Source of the DNA: Sulfurovum zhangzhouensis
Lineage (GTDB): Bacteria > Campylobacterota > Campylobacteria > Campylobacterales > Sulfurovaceae
Direction: 5' to 3'
Assembly (NCBI RefSeq): GCF_030347965.1
Contig: NZ_JAQIBD010000003.1
Coordinates: 124,001 to 188,000, forward strand
Length of the DNA stretch: 64,000 nucleotides
Position 1 is the first letter of the stretch. The number at the start of each line of letters is the position of its first letter. Position numbers and translations under genes: made by a program. This document shows, in pieces, positions 36,624-44,303 of the stretch. The notes beneath the pieces are model-generated. The model was not told the DNA's origin and did no database searches. It was given only the letters and a program-made list of their open reading frames with translations.

Positions 36624-37559
36624 TCATCTCTTTTTCTGAAAAACAATCTCACTTATGATCGGAAAATGATCTGATCCCAGTGACTTCCCTACATGGATAT
36701 CTTTGAGTCCAAACTCTTTAGATAGCAAGATATGGTCTATCGGTATCTGCATATGAACAAACGAGCTTGGATCACCTATATTGAGCGACCAGCGTATACC
36801 CTCCACTACCTTCGTATCTGATGCTTTCATCACTCTTTTTACTGCATAGCTCCACGGAGCAGCATTAAAATCCCCTGCGATGATCTTCGGTGACGGTATC
36901 TTGGCAAATGCTTTTTCAAGCCTGCTTATCTGACTATGGTGTTTATAGGGATAAGGCCAGTGTAGATGCAAGGAAGCCACACTGAGTTCACCCTCACCAA
37001 ACTGTACTCTAGCCCATACCAAACCCTCTTCCTTGACACATCCTCCTTGAGACTCTACAAAGGGATATTTTGAAAGGATCGCGACATCACCAACGCCAGC
37101 AAACTTACAATGTCTCTGAAATGGATATGCTTCTTTCATCTCCTCTAAAAACTGACGGTGCTTTGAAGTGACCTCTTGAAACGTCGCTATCTCTATCTTT
37201 TGTTCTTCAAGATACTCTTTGACACGCTGCATATGTCTATTTCTAAAATTGAGGTTAAACTGCATAAACTTGATGACTTTTGCATCTGTAGTTGTTTGAA
37301 GTTCACCTTTGTAAGGCTGCAAGAGCATAGTGATGTAACCACCTACAACGATGAGTAATACAATCAAGATATACCTGACCGTATGGCGTTGCAGAAAAAC
37401 TACTATCAAGACAAGAAAACACCAGATAAACAAAAGGTGTATACGGAAATGACTCATTGAATCAAACAGGGGATGCAAAAAAGAGAGATACCCCAGTACC
37501 AAAGCAACAGTTGTCCCCAAAAGTGAAAAAGCAATGAAAAACTTCAATAATCGTTTCAT
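36624..37559 (-). CDS. Membrane-anchored endonuclease/exonuclease/phosphatase-family protein
   Basis: 311 residues. About three N-terminal membrane helices (residues 4-95) are followed by an EEP domain: MQFNLNFRNRH, FQEVTSKHRQFLEEM (metal-binding Glu), VASLHLHWPYP, IAGDFNAAPWS, PIDHILLSK and GSDHFPIISEIVF (catalytic His). Homologues act on DNA, phospholipids or sugars, so the substrate is open. Start at the ATG at 37559, preceded by AAAGGAATATAG and one base after the upstream stop. Confidence 0.82.
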   Translation of the reverse strand: MKRLLKFFIAFSLLGTTVALVLGYLSFLHPLFDSMSHFRIHLLFIWCFLVLIVVFLQRHTVRYILIVLLIVVGGYITMLLQPYKGELQTTTDAKVIKFMQFNLNFRNRHMQRVKEYLEEQKIEIATFQEVTSKHRQFLEEMKEAYPFQRHCKFAGVGDVAILSKYPFVESQGGCVKEEGLVWARVQFGEGELSVASLHLHWPYPYKHHSQISRLEKAFAKIPSPKIIAGDFNAAPWSYAVKRVMKASDTKVVEGIRWSLNIGDPSSFVHMQIPIDHILLSKEFGLKDIHVGKSLGSDHFPIISEIVFQKKR

Positions 37560-37560
37560 C

Positions 37561-38235
37561 CTATATTCCTTTGCAAGGGATGATAAAATCGACATGATAA
37601 TGTTCGTCATGTCTTACCCAAGATCTCTTTTCAGAAAAGTTGATATGTTTTCTTAGATAAGTTCCGTATTTGGTTTTAAAAAGATAGTGTTGTAGTTTGG
37701 GATCAAAGATGATGCGCCATATCCTTGCCCCTCTTTTTTTTGCTTCTTTATGCAAGCTTACGATATGGGCTGCCATTGCCTCATAATCAATGGTAACCTC
37801 ATCATAATGCCCTGTTTTATCAAACTCAATGTTGTAACCAAACTTATTGAACGGATGGGTAGGCAAATGTACTGACTTCCCTTCTGCATCATTCACCGGT
37901 ACCATAAAATCCACAGATAAACCGTTTTGATGGGTTTTGTGCGGAGAGAACTTCCCTCCCTCTTCAAAACCTGTCTCTGCATACTTATAGACTTTATCCG
38001 GCATCGAGGTTTCAAGTGACCTGTAAGAAGCAACAATGATCTCTTTTACCTTGGAGTGTACATAGGTTCTACCCAGCAATTCACCCATTGTACTGTAGCT
38101 GGTATAGTTCTCTCCACTACTAGGAAGTGCTACACCATTTTCAAGTCTACCCTTTGAAGTAGTACCATAGCAGATACTCTCTTGTGAAAATAAAAAAGAA
38201 GTAAATATAAAAAAGAATGCCCGAATATATTGCAT
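37561..38235 (-). CDS. MepA-like penicillin-insensitive murein endopeptidase (M74/LAS)
   Basis: 224 residues with a signal peptide (about 1-23). Seen: metal-binding HQNGLSVDFMVP (HxxGxxxD) and HDEHYHVDF (HxxHxH) motifs of LAS metallopeptidases, and PSSGENYTSYS and WRIIFDPKLQHYLF blocks typical of MepA. Cuts D-Ala-meso-DAP crosslinks in peptidoglycan. It lies 1 base from the membrane EEP gene downstream. Confidence 0.82.
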   Translation of the reverse strand: MQYIRAFFFIFTSFLFSQESICYGTTSKGRLENGVALPSSGENYTSYSTMGELLGRTYVHSKVKEIIVASYRSLETSMPDKVYKYAETGFEEGGKFSPHKTHQNGLSVDFMVPVNDAEGKSVHLPTHPFNKFGYNIEFDKTGHYDEVTIDYEAMAAHIVSLHKEAKKRGARIWRIIFDPKLQHYLFKTKYGTYLRKHINFSEKRSWVRHDEHYHVDFIIPCKGI

Positions 38236-38374
38236 CTCATTAGTATCCTCTAATTTTGTTTAAATGGTTGAAAGTTACGATGATTTTCCCCTATGTTACC
38301 AACAAGATGGTGGTAAAGCTTTAACATTATAGCCAATATAGTGATGAGACTCGATAAGGGAAATAAGTTGAAAG

Positions 38375-38406
38375 GAGGGACTCCCATTGTTTTAATGGGA
38401 GCCCTC
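38375..38406 (-). terminator. Terminator of tkt
   Basis: GAGGG(A)CTCCCATT paired with AATGGGAG(C)CCTC around a short loop, one of the most GC-rich stems in the window, 39 bases after the tkt stop. The minus-strand tail (CTTTCAACTTATTT) is only moderately U-rich. Confidence 0.7.
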
Positions 38407-38444
38407 TGAAAAGATAAGTTATACGATGAAGTGAAAGAATAGGA

Positions 38445-40427
38445 TTAGCACTCTTCTTTAGTTACTTCTTTATACTCTACACCCATGAGTTTACATGCAC
38501 GTTTCATGATGTTCTCTTGAGTGAATCCGAACTTCTCAAAGAGCTGCTCTGCCGGTGCAGAAGCCCCGAATGTTTCCATACCGAGTACATCGTCTGCATA
38601 ACGGTAGTACTCAGTTGCTGTAGCAGCTTCTACTGCAAGTACTTTTGTGTTCGCATCAACTACTTGTGCTTTATATGCCTCATCTTGCTCATTGAATAGG
38701 TCAAAACAAGGTACAGAAACTACGTTCGCTCTGATACCGAGTGCTTCTAGAGAACATGCAGCCTGAAGACACGGCATAAGCTCTGAACCTGATGCCATCA
38801 AAGTAAAGTTCGCATCTTCTCTTTTCTTCACGATGTACGCACCTTTACTCACATCACCGAAGTCTCTTTCCGGCTTCAGTGTTTTAAGTTTCTGACGGCT
38901 AAGAACGAAACCGTGTGGTGCTTTCATCTCAAGCGCTGTTCTCCATGCCTCTACGTTCTCAGTTGCATCTGCCGGTCTCCATACATAGAAGTTAGGCAAT
39001 GCTCTGAATTGGCTTAGATGCTCGATAGGCTCATGTGTCGGACCATCTTCACCTACACCGATACTGTCATGCGTCCAGACAAAGAAGTTCTGTATCTTAG
39101 TCAGTGCTGCGATACGTGCTGAAGGCTTCATATAATCTGAGAATACAAAGAATGTCGCATTGAACGGGATCGTTGTACCATACAGTGCAATACCATTCGT
39201 GATCGCTGCCATAGCATGCTCACGTATACCAAAGTGCAGGTTTTTACCTTTTGGGAAATCACCCATATCTTTGAGCTCAGTTTTGTTTGACGGAGCAAGG
39301 TCAGCAGAACCACCGATAAAGCTAGGTACCGCTTTTGCGATCGCATTGAGGATCTTACCGTTTGAGTCTCTTGTTGCCATCTCTTTATCATTACTGAAAT
39401 CCGGGAACTCGATCGCAGAGAAATCAGGGTTAAGAAGACGAGCCAATGCTTCATTCTGCTCAACCAACGGTGCTTCTTTTTGTCTGTGGATCCACTCTTT
39501 TTCAGCAAGTTCACCCTGCTCTATCGCACATCTGAATCTTAGCAATACATCTTCAGGAATGAAGAACTTCTTATCTCTGTCAAATCCTTCTTTCTCTTTT
39601 GATCCGCAAATGATCTCTTCACCAAGCGGTGCACCGTGTGTCTCGTGTGAACCTTCAAGGTCAAGTGCACATCTACCGATGATCGTATTTGCAATGATGA
39701 TCGTCGGTTTATTTGCATTTTTTACTTCAGTAAGCGCTTTATCGATATCTGTATAGCAGTGACCGTTAATCTTTATTACGTTCCAGTTCTGTGCTTCAAA
39801 ACGTTTTTCTACATCTTCACTCCATGCGATACTTGTATCACCCTCGATCGTAATGTGGTTACTGTCATAGATCAAAACAAGATCTTTAAGACCAAGGTGA
39901 CCTGCAAGTGCACATGCCTCATAACTGATACCTTCCTGAAGGTCACCGTCTCCACACAGACAATATACTTTATGGTCGATCAGTTCGCATGTTTCAGAGT
40001 TCACCTGGTTTGCAGTATATGCTCTTGCCATCGCAAAACCAACAGCATTCGCAACACCTTGTCCAAGAGGTCCCGTTGTCATCTCAACACCTGCTGTATG
40101 ACCGTACTCTGGGTGTCCCGGAGTGATAGAATCAAGCTGACGGAAGTTTTTAAGATCATCCATACTAACATCGTATCCCCATAGGTGAAGGAGTGAGTAG
40201 ATCAGCGGAGATGCATGCCCACCTGAAAATACCAGTCTGTCACGGTTCAGCCACTTTGGGTTTTTCGGATTATGTGAAAGGTGTTCAGAAAGTACTACTG
40301 CGATATCTGCAAGTCCCATCGGTGCACCCGGGTGTCCTGAGTTTGCTTTTTGTACCATATCAGCTGCCAAAAATCTGATAGTATTTGCCATTTTTTTGCG
40401 CATTATATTTTGTTCAGTCATAGGCAT
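38445..40427 (-). CDS. tkt: Transketolase
   Basis: 660 residues, normal length. TPP enzyme of the non-oxidative pentose phosphate pathway. Seen: SGHPGAPMGLADIA (29-42), CGDGDLQEGISYEAC (TPP motif), FGIREHAMAAITNGIALYG (catalytic Glu), VWTHDSIGVGEDGPTHEP and the C-terminal domain with KFGFTQEN. Its start is 4 bases from the ispA stop. Confidence 0.97.
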   Translation of the reverse strand: MPMTEQNIMRKKMANTIRFLAADMVQKANSGHPGAPMGLADIAVVLSEHLSHNPKNPKWLNRDRLVFSGGHASPLIYSLLHLWGYDVSMDDLKNFRQLDSITPGHPEYGHTAGVEMTTGPLGQGVANAVGFAMARAYTANQVNSETCELIDHKVYCLCGDGDLQEGISYEACALAGHLGLKDLVLIYDSNHITIEGDTSIAWSEDVEKRFEAQNWNVIKINGHCYTDIDKALTEVKNANKPTIIIANTIIGRCALDLEGSHETHGAPLGEEIICGSKEKEGFDRDKKFFIPEDVLLRFRCAIEQGELAEKEWIHRQKEAPLVEQNEALARLLNPDFSAIEFPDFSNDKEMATRDSNGKILNAIAKAVPSFIGGSADLAPSNKTELKDMGDFPKGKNLHFGIREHAMAAITNGIALYGTTIPFNATFFVFSDYMKPSARIAALTKIQNFFVWTHDSIGVGEDGPTHEPIEHLSQFRALPNFYVWRPADATENVEAWRTALEMKAPHGFVLSRQKLKTLKPERDFGDVSKGAYIVKKREDANFTLMASGSELMPCLQAACSLEALGIRANVVSVPCFDLFNEQDEAYKAQVVDANTKVLAVEAATATEYYRYADDVLGMETFGASAPAEQLFEKFGFTQENIMKRACKLMGVEYKEVTKEEC

Positions 40428-40431
40428 TGTG

Positions 40432-41286
40432 TTAATCCTTTTTGTGTCTATGTAGATATTGTTCCATCAAAGGGTTCAAAGCTGTCTGCAGCTTCTCCTC
40501 AAACGATTCAAATCGTCTTTGCAAATCTTTTGCAAGATCATCGGCTTCCTTGATACTCTGTTCAAGTCCTAAAAGATTTACAAAGCTATTTTTATCCGTG
40601 TCATTTCCAGTCGTTTTACCCGCTTCCTCAGGGCTCTGAGTCTCATCGATGATATCATCTTGTATCTGGAACAACAGACCAAGATCGATACCAAAAGCAT
40701 AGAGCGCATCCTGCACTTTTTTATCAAGTCGTACGATCACAGCACCCATCACAAGACTTGCCGCGATCAGCTTGGCAGTTTTGTTGATATGCAGCACTTT
40801 TACCTGATCGAGGGTAAGCGGTTGATTTTCAAAGTAACAGTCGATCGCCTGACCAAGCACCATTCCCTGACCTCCACCGTTACGTGCAAGCAGTTCAACA
40901 AGCTTGATCTTCACATCTTCACGAAACGGTGCTTTGGCGATCATCAAAAATGCATCAGTATTGAGTGCATCTCCGGCAAGGATTGCAGTCACTTCATCAT
41001 AACGTTTGTGCAGTGTTTTATGTCCACGACGAAGGTCGGCATCATCCATAGCCGGCAGATCATCATGGATCAAAGAGTAGGTATGAAACATCTCTACTGC
41101 CAAAGCAACAGGGAGTGCTCCTTCATACAGCATCGGTTCATACGCCTCAACGATACTCAACAACAACATCGGACGGAAACGTTTCCCACCCGCAAGTAGC
41201 ATCGCACCCAATGCATCTTCATACACTGGATGGAAAGTAGCTACTTTAGGAAGGTGCTTCGTTAAATACGTCTCAAATCGTTGCAT
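40432..41286 (-). CDS. ispA: Polyprenyl (farnesyl) diphosphate synthase
   Basis: 284 residues, IspA length. Condenses IPP with DMAPP/GPP to farnesyl diphosphate for quinones and undecaprenyl lipids. Seen: LAGGKRFRPML, first aspartate-rich motif IHDDLPAMDDADLRRG, second motif QIQDDIIDETQS. Chain-length residues before the first motif fit a C15 product, not proven. Confidence 0.93.
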   Translation of the reverse strand: MQRFETYLTKHLPKVATFHPVYEDALGAMLLAGGKRFRPMLLLSIVEAYEPMLYEGALPVALAVEMFHTYSLIHDDLPAMDDADLRRGHKTLHKRYDEVTAILAGDALNTDAFLMIAKAPFREDVKIKLVELLARNGGGQGMVLGQAIDCYFENQPLTLDQVKVLHINKTAKLIAASLVMGAVIVRLDKKVQDALYAFGIDLGLLFQIQDDIIDETQSPEEAGKTTGNDTDKNSFVNLLGLEQSIKEADDLAKDLQRRFESFEEKLQTALNPLMEQYLHRHKKD

Positions 41287-41369
41287 TTTCTCTCTATTAT
41301 CTCATGTTCAATTTATATCAATAAAACTTTCGCCTTATGAAAAATTGCTTCACTTTAAAATATTGCGCA

Positions 41370-41392
41370 ATTATATCGAATTTCGATAAAAT
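41370..41392. promoter_or_regulatory. Overlapping divergent -10 boxes (ispA minus, small membrane gene plus)
   Basis: TATAAT on the minus strand at 41370-41375 serves ispA. TAAAAT on the plus strand at 41387-41392 sits 8 bases before the ATG at 41400, so the plus transcript may be nearly leaderless. Confidence 0.4.
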
Positions 41393-41399
41393 GTCCCTC

Positions 41400-41636
41400 A
41401 TGGACAAAAATGCACAAATCAAACTCATTGTATGGACAAAAAGAGGGTTGGGAGTGACCGCTTTTTTTATATGGATTTTCATCCTCTACACTATCATGCA
41501 GACATCCGCACCGTTTATGGAACAAGCACCTTACTGTATGGCCGGCACTATGCTAACCTTTGGAGTTCTTACAGCTGTCTTTAAAGGCTTGGAAAGATGG
41601 GAAGCACACATCACTAAAGGTAAAGACCATGAATAA
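41400..41636 (+). CDS. Small two-helix membrane protein
   Basis: 78 residues, not recognised. Helices at about 14-33 and 43-62, a Cys between them, charged C-terminus (ERWEAHITKGKDHE). Start at the ATG at 41400 (MDKNAQIK); upstream ATGs at 41391 and 41337 are in frame but none has a Shine-Dalgarno site. Overlaps the next gene by 8 bases. Confidence 0.55.
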   Translation: MDKNAQIKLIVWTKRGLGVTAFFIWIFILYTIMQTSAPFMEQAPYCMAGTMLTFGVLTAVFKGLERWEAHITKGKDHE

Positions 41637-41856
41637 AAAGAAAGTTAATCGTTCGACCATGCTTAATCTTAAAGGTTTTCTATTCCTTATTGCTTTTGGT
41701 ATCTGGGTCTATGTGATGTCACACAAAGAATCGTTTGACTCAGCTTTAGAAGCCTTATTCTCTTATGGACAAGATACCCTTATTATCATTTCAATTTTTT
41801 ATGTATTGATAGTACTTCTTCAGTTTTTTGTAGGTATCGAGGATGCGGAAAAGTAA
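41629..41856 (+). CDS. Small two-helix membrane protein, paired with the preceding gene
   Basis: 75 residues, not recognised. Two hydrophobic helices (about 15-31 and 48-67) and a KKKVNR start. AAAGG lies 7 bases before the ATG. The overlap with the upstream gene and similar topology suggest the two products form a membrane complex. Confidence 0.6.
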   Translation: MNKKKVNRSTMLNLKGFLFLIAFGIWVYVMSHKESFDSALEALFSYGQDTLIIISIFYVLIVLLQFFVGIEDAEK

Positions 41857-41874
41857 GGAATACATATTCCTTAC
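41853..41874. terminator. Hairpin across both convergent 3' ends (small membrane gene and aroK)
   Basis: GTAAGGAATA-CA-TATTCCTTAC, a perfect 10-bp palindrome that includes the stop codons of both genes. Confidence 0.55.
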
Positions 41875-42386
41875 TGTACCCTGCATTTTTTAGCAATCTC
41901 TTTGACGATCTCTTCTAAAGATTTTCCCTCTACGTTGACAATGACATCCGCCACTTTCTTATAAGCTTTCTCTCTTTCATCATACAGTTTTTTAGCCTCA
42001 GCTTCTTGGGAAAAAAGCGGTCTTTTCGCAAGCTTTGATTCAGAGTTTTTAGCCGTTTTAAGACGATTGAGTATCCAGTCAAATGAAGCGTCAAGCAACA
42101 CAACAGTCCCCATCTTGTGAAGGTTTTTCACCTTATAAAATCCACCACCGCAGCTGATCAATGTACCTTGTACCGAGTCAATGATCCAATCAGCAGTCTT
42201 CTGTTCGAGTTTTCTAAAGTATGCTTCACCCTTCTTCTCGAAGATCTTTTTTACCTCTTTATTCTCTTTTGACTCGATCAGATCATCCGTATCAATGTTA
42301 TATACTTCATATTTTTTGGCAAAAGCACGTGCTGTTGTCCCTTTGCCCACTCCCATAAATCCGATTAAAATAATGTTTTTTTTCAC
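41871..42386 (-). CDS. aroK: Shikimate kinase
   Basis: 171 residues. Phosphorylates shikimate in aromatic amino-acid synthesis. Seen: Walker A GFMGVGKGTTARAFA (9-23), DTDDLIE (shikimate Asp pair), ISCGGGFY, and the lid RPLF region. The P-loop reads GVGKGT rather than GxGKST, as in some epsilon enzymes. Confidence 0.93.
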   Translation of the reverse strand: MKKNIILIGFMGVGKGTTARAFAKKYEVYNIDTDDLIESKENKEVKKIFEKKGEAYFRKLEQKTADWIIDSVQGTLISCGGGFYKVKNLHKMGTVVLLDASFDWILNRLKTAKNSESKLAKRPLFSQEAEAKKLYDEREKAYKKVADVIVNVEGKSLEEIVKEIAKKCRVQ

Positions 42387-42481
42387 TCTCTATTACCTTC
42401 TTCTTGAGGATAAATGTATGATTCATTCTCTAAATCGTACCCAACCCTTGACAACTTCACTCTGAATATATTATTTTTTGT

Positions 42482-42724
42482 TTACACCATATTGTAACGA
42501 TCAATGATCTTTTTAAGACGTTTTCTCAGGTTTTTCAGTGCCAGCTCGGCATTGTCTCCCTCTGCGATCAAAGAGTCAAACTCATCAAACTGTATCTTTG
42601 CTACCCAACCGATCTTAGTATGAAGCTTGATCCCCACAAAACGTACTTCTCCAAAATGCTCTTTTGCCATTTTATGGATGCGTTCTATACGTTCTTCAAT
42701 ACTTTTGCTTTCTTTATTACTCAT
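42482..42724 (-). CDS. Small conserved-looking protein of unknown function (80 aa)
   Basis: Not recognised. Charged helical N-terminus, a beta-like middle (EVRFVGIKLHTKIGWVAKIQF) and a basic helical end (ALKNLRKRLKKIIDRY). AAAGGATGAAGA precedes the ATG. Composition suggests a nucleic-acid- or ribosome-binding protein, but this is a guess. Confidence 0.6.
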   Translation of the reverse strand: MSNKESKSIEERIERIHKMAKEHFGEVRFVGIKLHTKIGWVAKIQFDEFDSLIAEGDNAELALKNLRKRLKKIIDRYNMV

Positions 42725-42807
42725 TCTTCATCCTTTTTTTATCGATCAACAGCAATCTTTTTCTTCTGCTATAATTATAACACAGCTACCAAACAAAAGG
42801 GATACAG

Positions 42808-43506
42808 ATGAAAAATATATTCATTACCGGTGTCAATACAGGATTGGGAAATGCTCTAGCAGCTGCCTATCTTTCACAAGGCTATAAAGTCTATGCCGTA
42901 GGAAGAAAAGTCCCTTCTATACTTGATAAAAATCCTAACTTTTTCTTCTTCCCCTATGATCTTTCTCATACCTATATGCTCAAAGAGTCGCTCAAAGAGT
43001 TCATACAGAAACGAACTTTTGAGATCGCTATTCTCAATGCCGGGGTCTTAGGGGATATCAAACCGCTCAATCAGACCAATCTGATGCAGATCAAAGAGGT
43101 CATGGAGGTCAATGTATGGGCCAACAAAGAGATCATTGATACCTTAAGCCAATATGCCTTTGTTCAACAGATTGTAGGTATCAGTTCGGGGGCTTCGGTG
43201 AGTGGACCCAAAGGATGGGGTACCTACTCACTTTCCAAATCTTCACTCAATATGCTTCTAAACGTTTATGCCAAAGAGTTACCTGACATACATTTCACTT
43301 CTCTTGCACCAGGAGTGATTGATACTGACATGGTCCGCCATATCATTCACACTATCGATGAGAGAAAATATCCTTCCGTATCCCGACTCAAAAGCGGAAA
43401 GATCCAGTCACCAAAGGAAGCTGCTCTCTTGCTTATAAACACCTTCCCAAAACTCCATGAGTATGAAAGCGGCAGTTTTGTGGATATAAGGACAATGAAC
43501 GACTAA
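42808..43506 (+). CDS. Short-chain dehydrogenase/reductase
   Basis: 232 residues, classical SDR fold. Seen: nucleotide motif TGVNTGLGNALAAAYL (near 5-20; TGxxxGxG), NAGV (about 76), VGISSGASVSGPKGWGTYSLSKSSL with catalytic Ser and YxxxK, and PGVIDTDMV. NADP preference is suggested by VGRK after the second strand. Substrate unknown. Confidence 0.9.
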   Translation: MKNIFITGVNTGLGNALAAAYLSQGYKVYAVGRKVPSILDKNPNFFFFPYDLSHTYMLKESLKEFIQKRTFEIAILNAGVLGDIKPLNQTNLMQIKEVMEVNVWANKEIIDTLSQYAFVQQIVGISSGASVSGPKGWGTYSLSKSSLNMLLNVYAKELPDIHFTSLAPGVIDTDMVRHIIHTIDERKYPSVSRLKSGKIQSPKEAALLLINTFPKLHEYESGSFVDIRTMND

Positions 43507-43526
43507 ACCAAACTTTATTGTTCTTT

Positions 43527-43850
43527 TTAAGATATCGTGATTTGAGAAAGATGCCAGTAAAGCCCGATGATGATCACCCAGGCCCATGCCATCACCCATG
43601 CCACAGCCCGTAATCTTTTCTCTTGTTGAAATTGTTTTCTTGTTTTATAGAGTGCCACCGGATACCCAGCTACGGCAAGTACTGCCGGAAAATAAGCCAT
43701 AAGGGTCAGATCGTATTTTTCGATTGCTAAACGTAAGGCGATAAAAGCAGTATAAACCACTGCATAAACGATCAACAGCATAAAGATCTGATATAGAACA
43801 AAATAGAGGTAAAGCCCTATTTTTGTTTGCGTATCATCATACTTTTGCAT
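43527..43850 (-). CDS. Membrane protein of unknown function (107 aa)
   Basis: Not recognised. Three hydrophobic segments (about 11-38, 46-60, 77-100) separated by charged loops. Start at the ATG at 43850, preceded by AAGGAGTAAAGGG; a longer frame to 43877 has no RBS. It is transcribed away from the riboswitch region on its right. Confidence 0.65.
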   Translation of the reverse strand: MQKYDDTQTKIGLYLYFVLYQIFMLLIVYAVVYTAFIALRLAIEKYDLTLMAYFPAVLAVAGYPVALYKTRKQFQQEKRLRAVAWVMAWAWVIIIGLYWHLSQITIS

Positions 43851-43982
43851 CCCTTTACTCCTTTTTGATCCGCTCATGAGATCAACATAAGATGCATTAT
43901 ATCCAATCTCTAATTTAACGCTATGATCAAATAAAAAAAGAATATATTGTATTTTTAAGATTTACTTAAAGTTTGATGCACT

Positions 43983-43988
43983 ATAATA
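43983..43988 (+). promoter_or_regulatory. -10 box for the orphan riboswitch RNA
   Basis: Perfect TATAAT about 20 bp before the aptamer's closing stem, on the aptamer's strand. Start site expected near 43995. TTACTT/TTTGATG stretches lie upstream, with no clear -35. Confidence 0.6.
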
Positions 43989-44007
43989 CACCTATTAAAA
44001 ATCAGTA

Positions 44008-44086
44008 TTATTTGTTGTGCCAAACTTGTTGTGAAGCAAGGACGGAAAGCCACGGGTCTCAAGTAGATAGCCGGGTTGCCAGATAT
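44008..44086 (+). ncRNA. Cyclic di-GMP-I (GEMM-I) riboswitch aptamer, no gene downstream
   Basis: Matches the class I consensus throughout. GCCAAAC (44019-44025) is followed by stem CTTGTT / AGCAAG capped by the GNRA tetraloop GTGA (44031-44034), then GACGGAAAGCC (44041-44051), then a second stem CGG-G-TCT...AGA-TAG-CCG (44053-44073) holding the tetraloop receptor side, then GGGTTGCC. The outer stem is TATTTG (44009-44014) with CAGATA (44080-44085). Against the Vibrio Vc2 aptamer, the G21-C46 pair is replaced by C44020-G44045, a compensatory change, and the intercalating A follows. The G20 equivalent is G44019, which favours c-di-GMP over cGAMP. No plus-strand ORF follows. Confidence 0.9.
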
Positions 44087-44303
44087 TATAGACTTATCTA
44101 TATATTCTACTATTCCTAATTTTCACAAGTTTTCCACATATTTTTTTACTTCGTTTTTAATAAGCAAGATTGGGCGTTTATGCAGTGATCCTTTAGTCCC
44201 TCCCTCCCTTTTTTCCTGAAGGTTACCATAAACGTCTAACATTGCTTCAACTATCCAGTTTTTCACCATGCAATAAAACATCAATTCATTTTCAGAAGTT
44301 CAT
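44087..44303. other. Non-coding stretch after the riboswitch
   Basis: Contains a small TATAGA-CTTA-TCTATA hairpin (44087-44102) directly after the aptamer, T-rich DNA, an inverted repeat CGTTTATG (near 44175) / CATAAACG (near 44229), and a minus-strand GGGAGGGAGGG run after AAAAAA (about 44200-44215). No strong plus-strand terminator, no plus-strand gene. The minus-strand DUF2130 gene ends at 44304. Confidence 0.5.

Noticed and set aside
44008-44086. SRP (4.5S) RNA as an identity for the structured RNA
   Set aside because: The GGAAGGAAGCAGCC-type SRP core is absent, while GACGGAAAGCC, the GNRA-capped stem and the GGGTTGCC strand fit the c-di-GMP-I aptamer.
44195-44215. G-quadruplex (minus-strand GGGAGGGAGGG)
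   Set aside because: Only three G3 runs; a fourth is at best a distant GG, so formation is doubtful.
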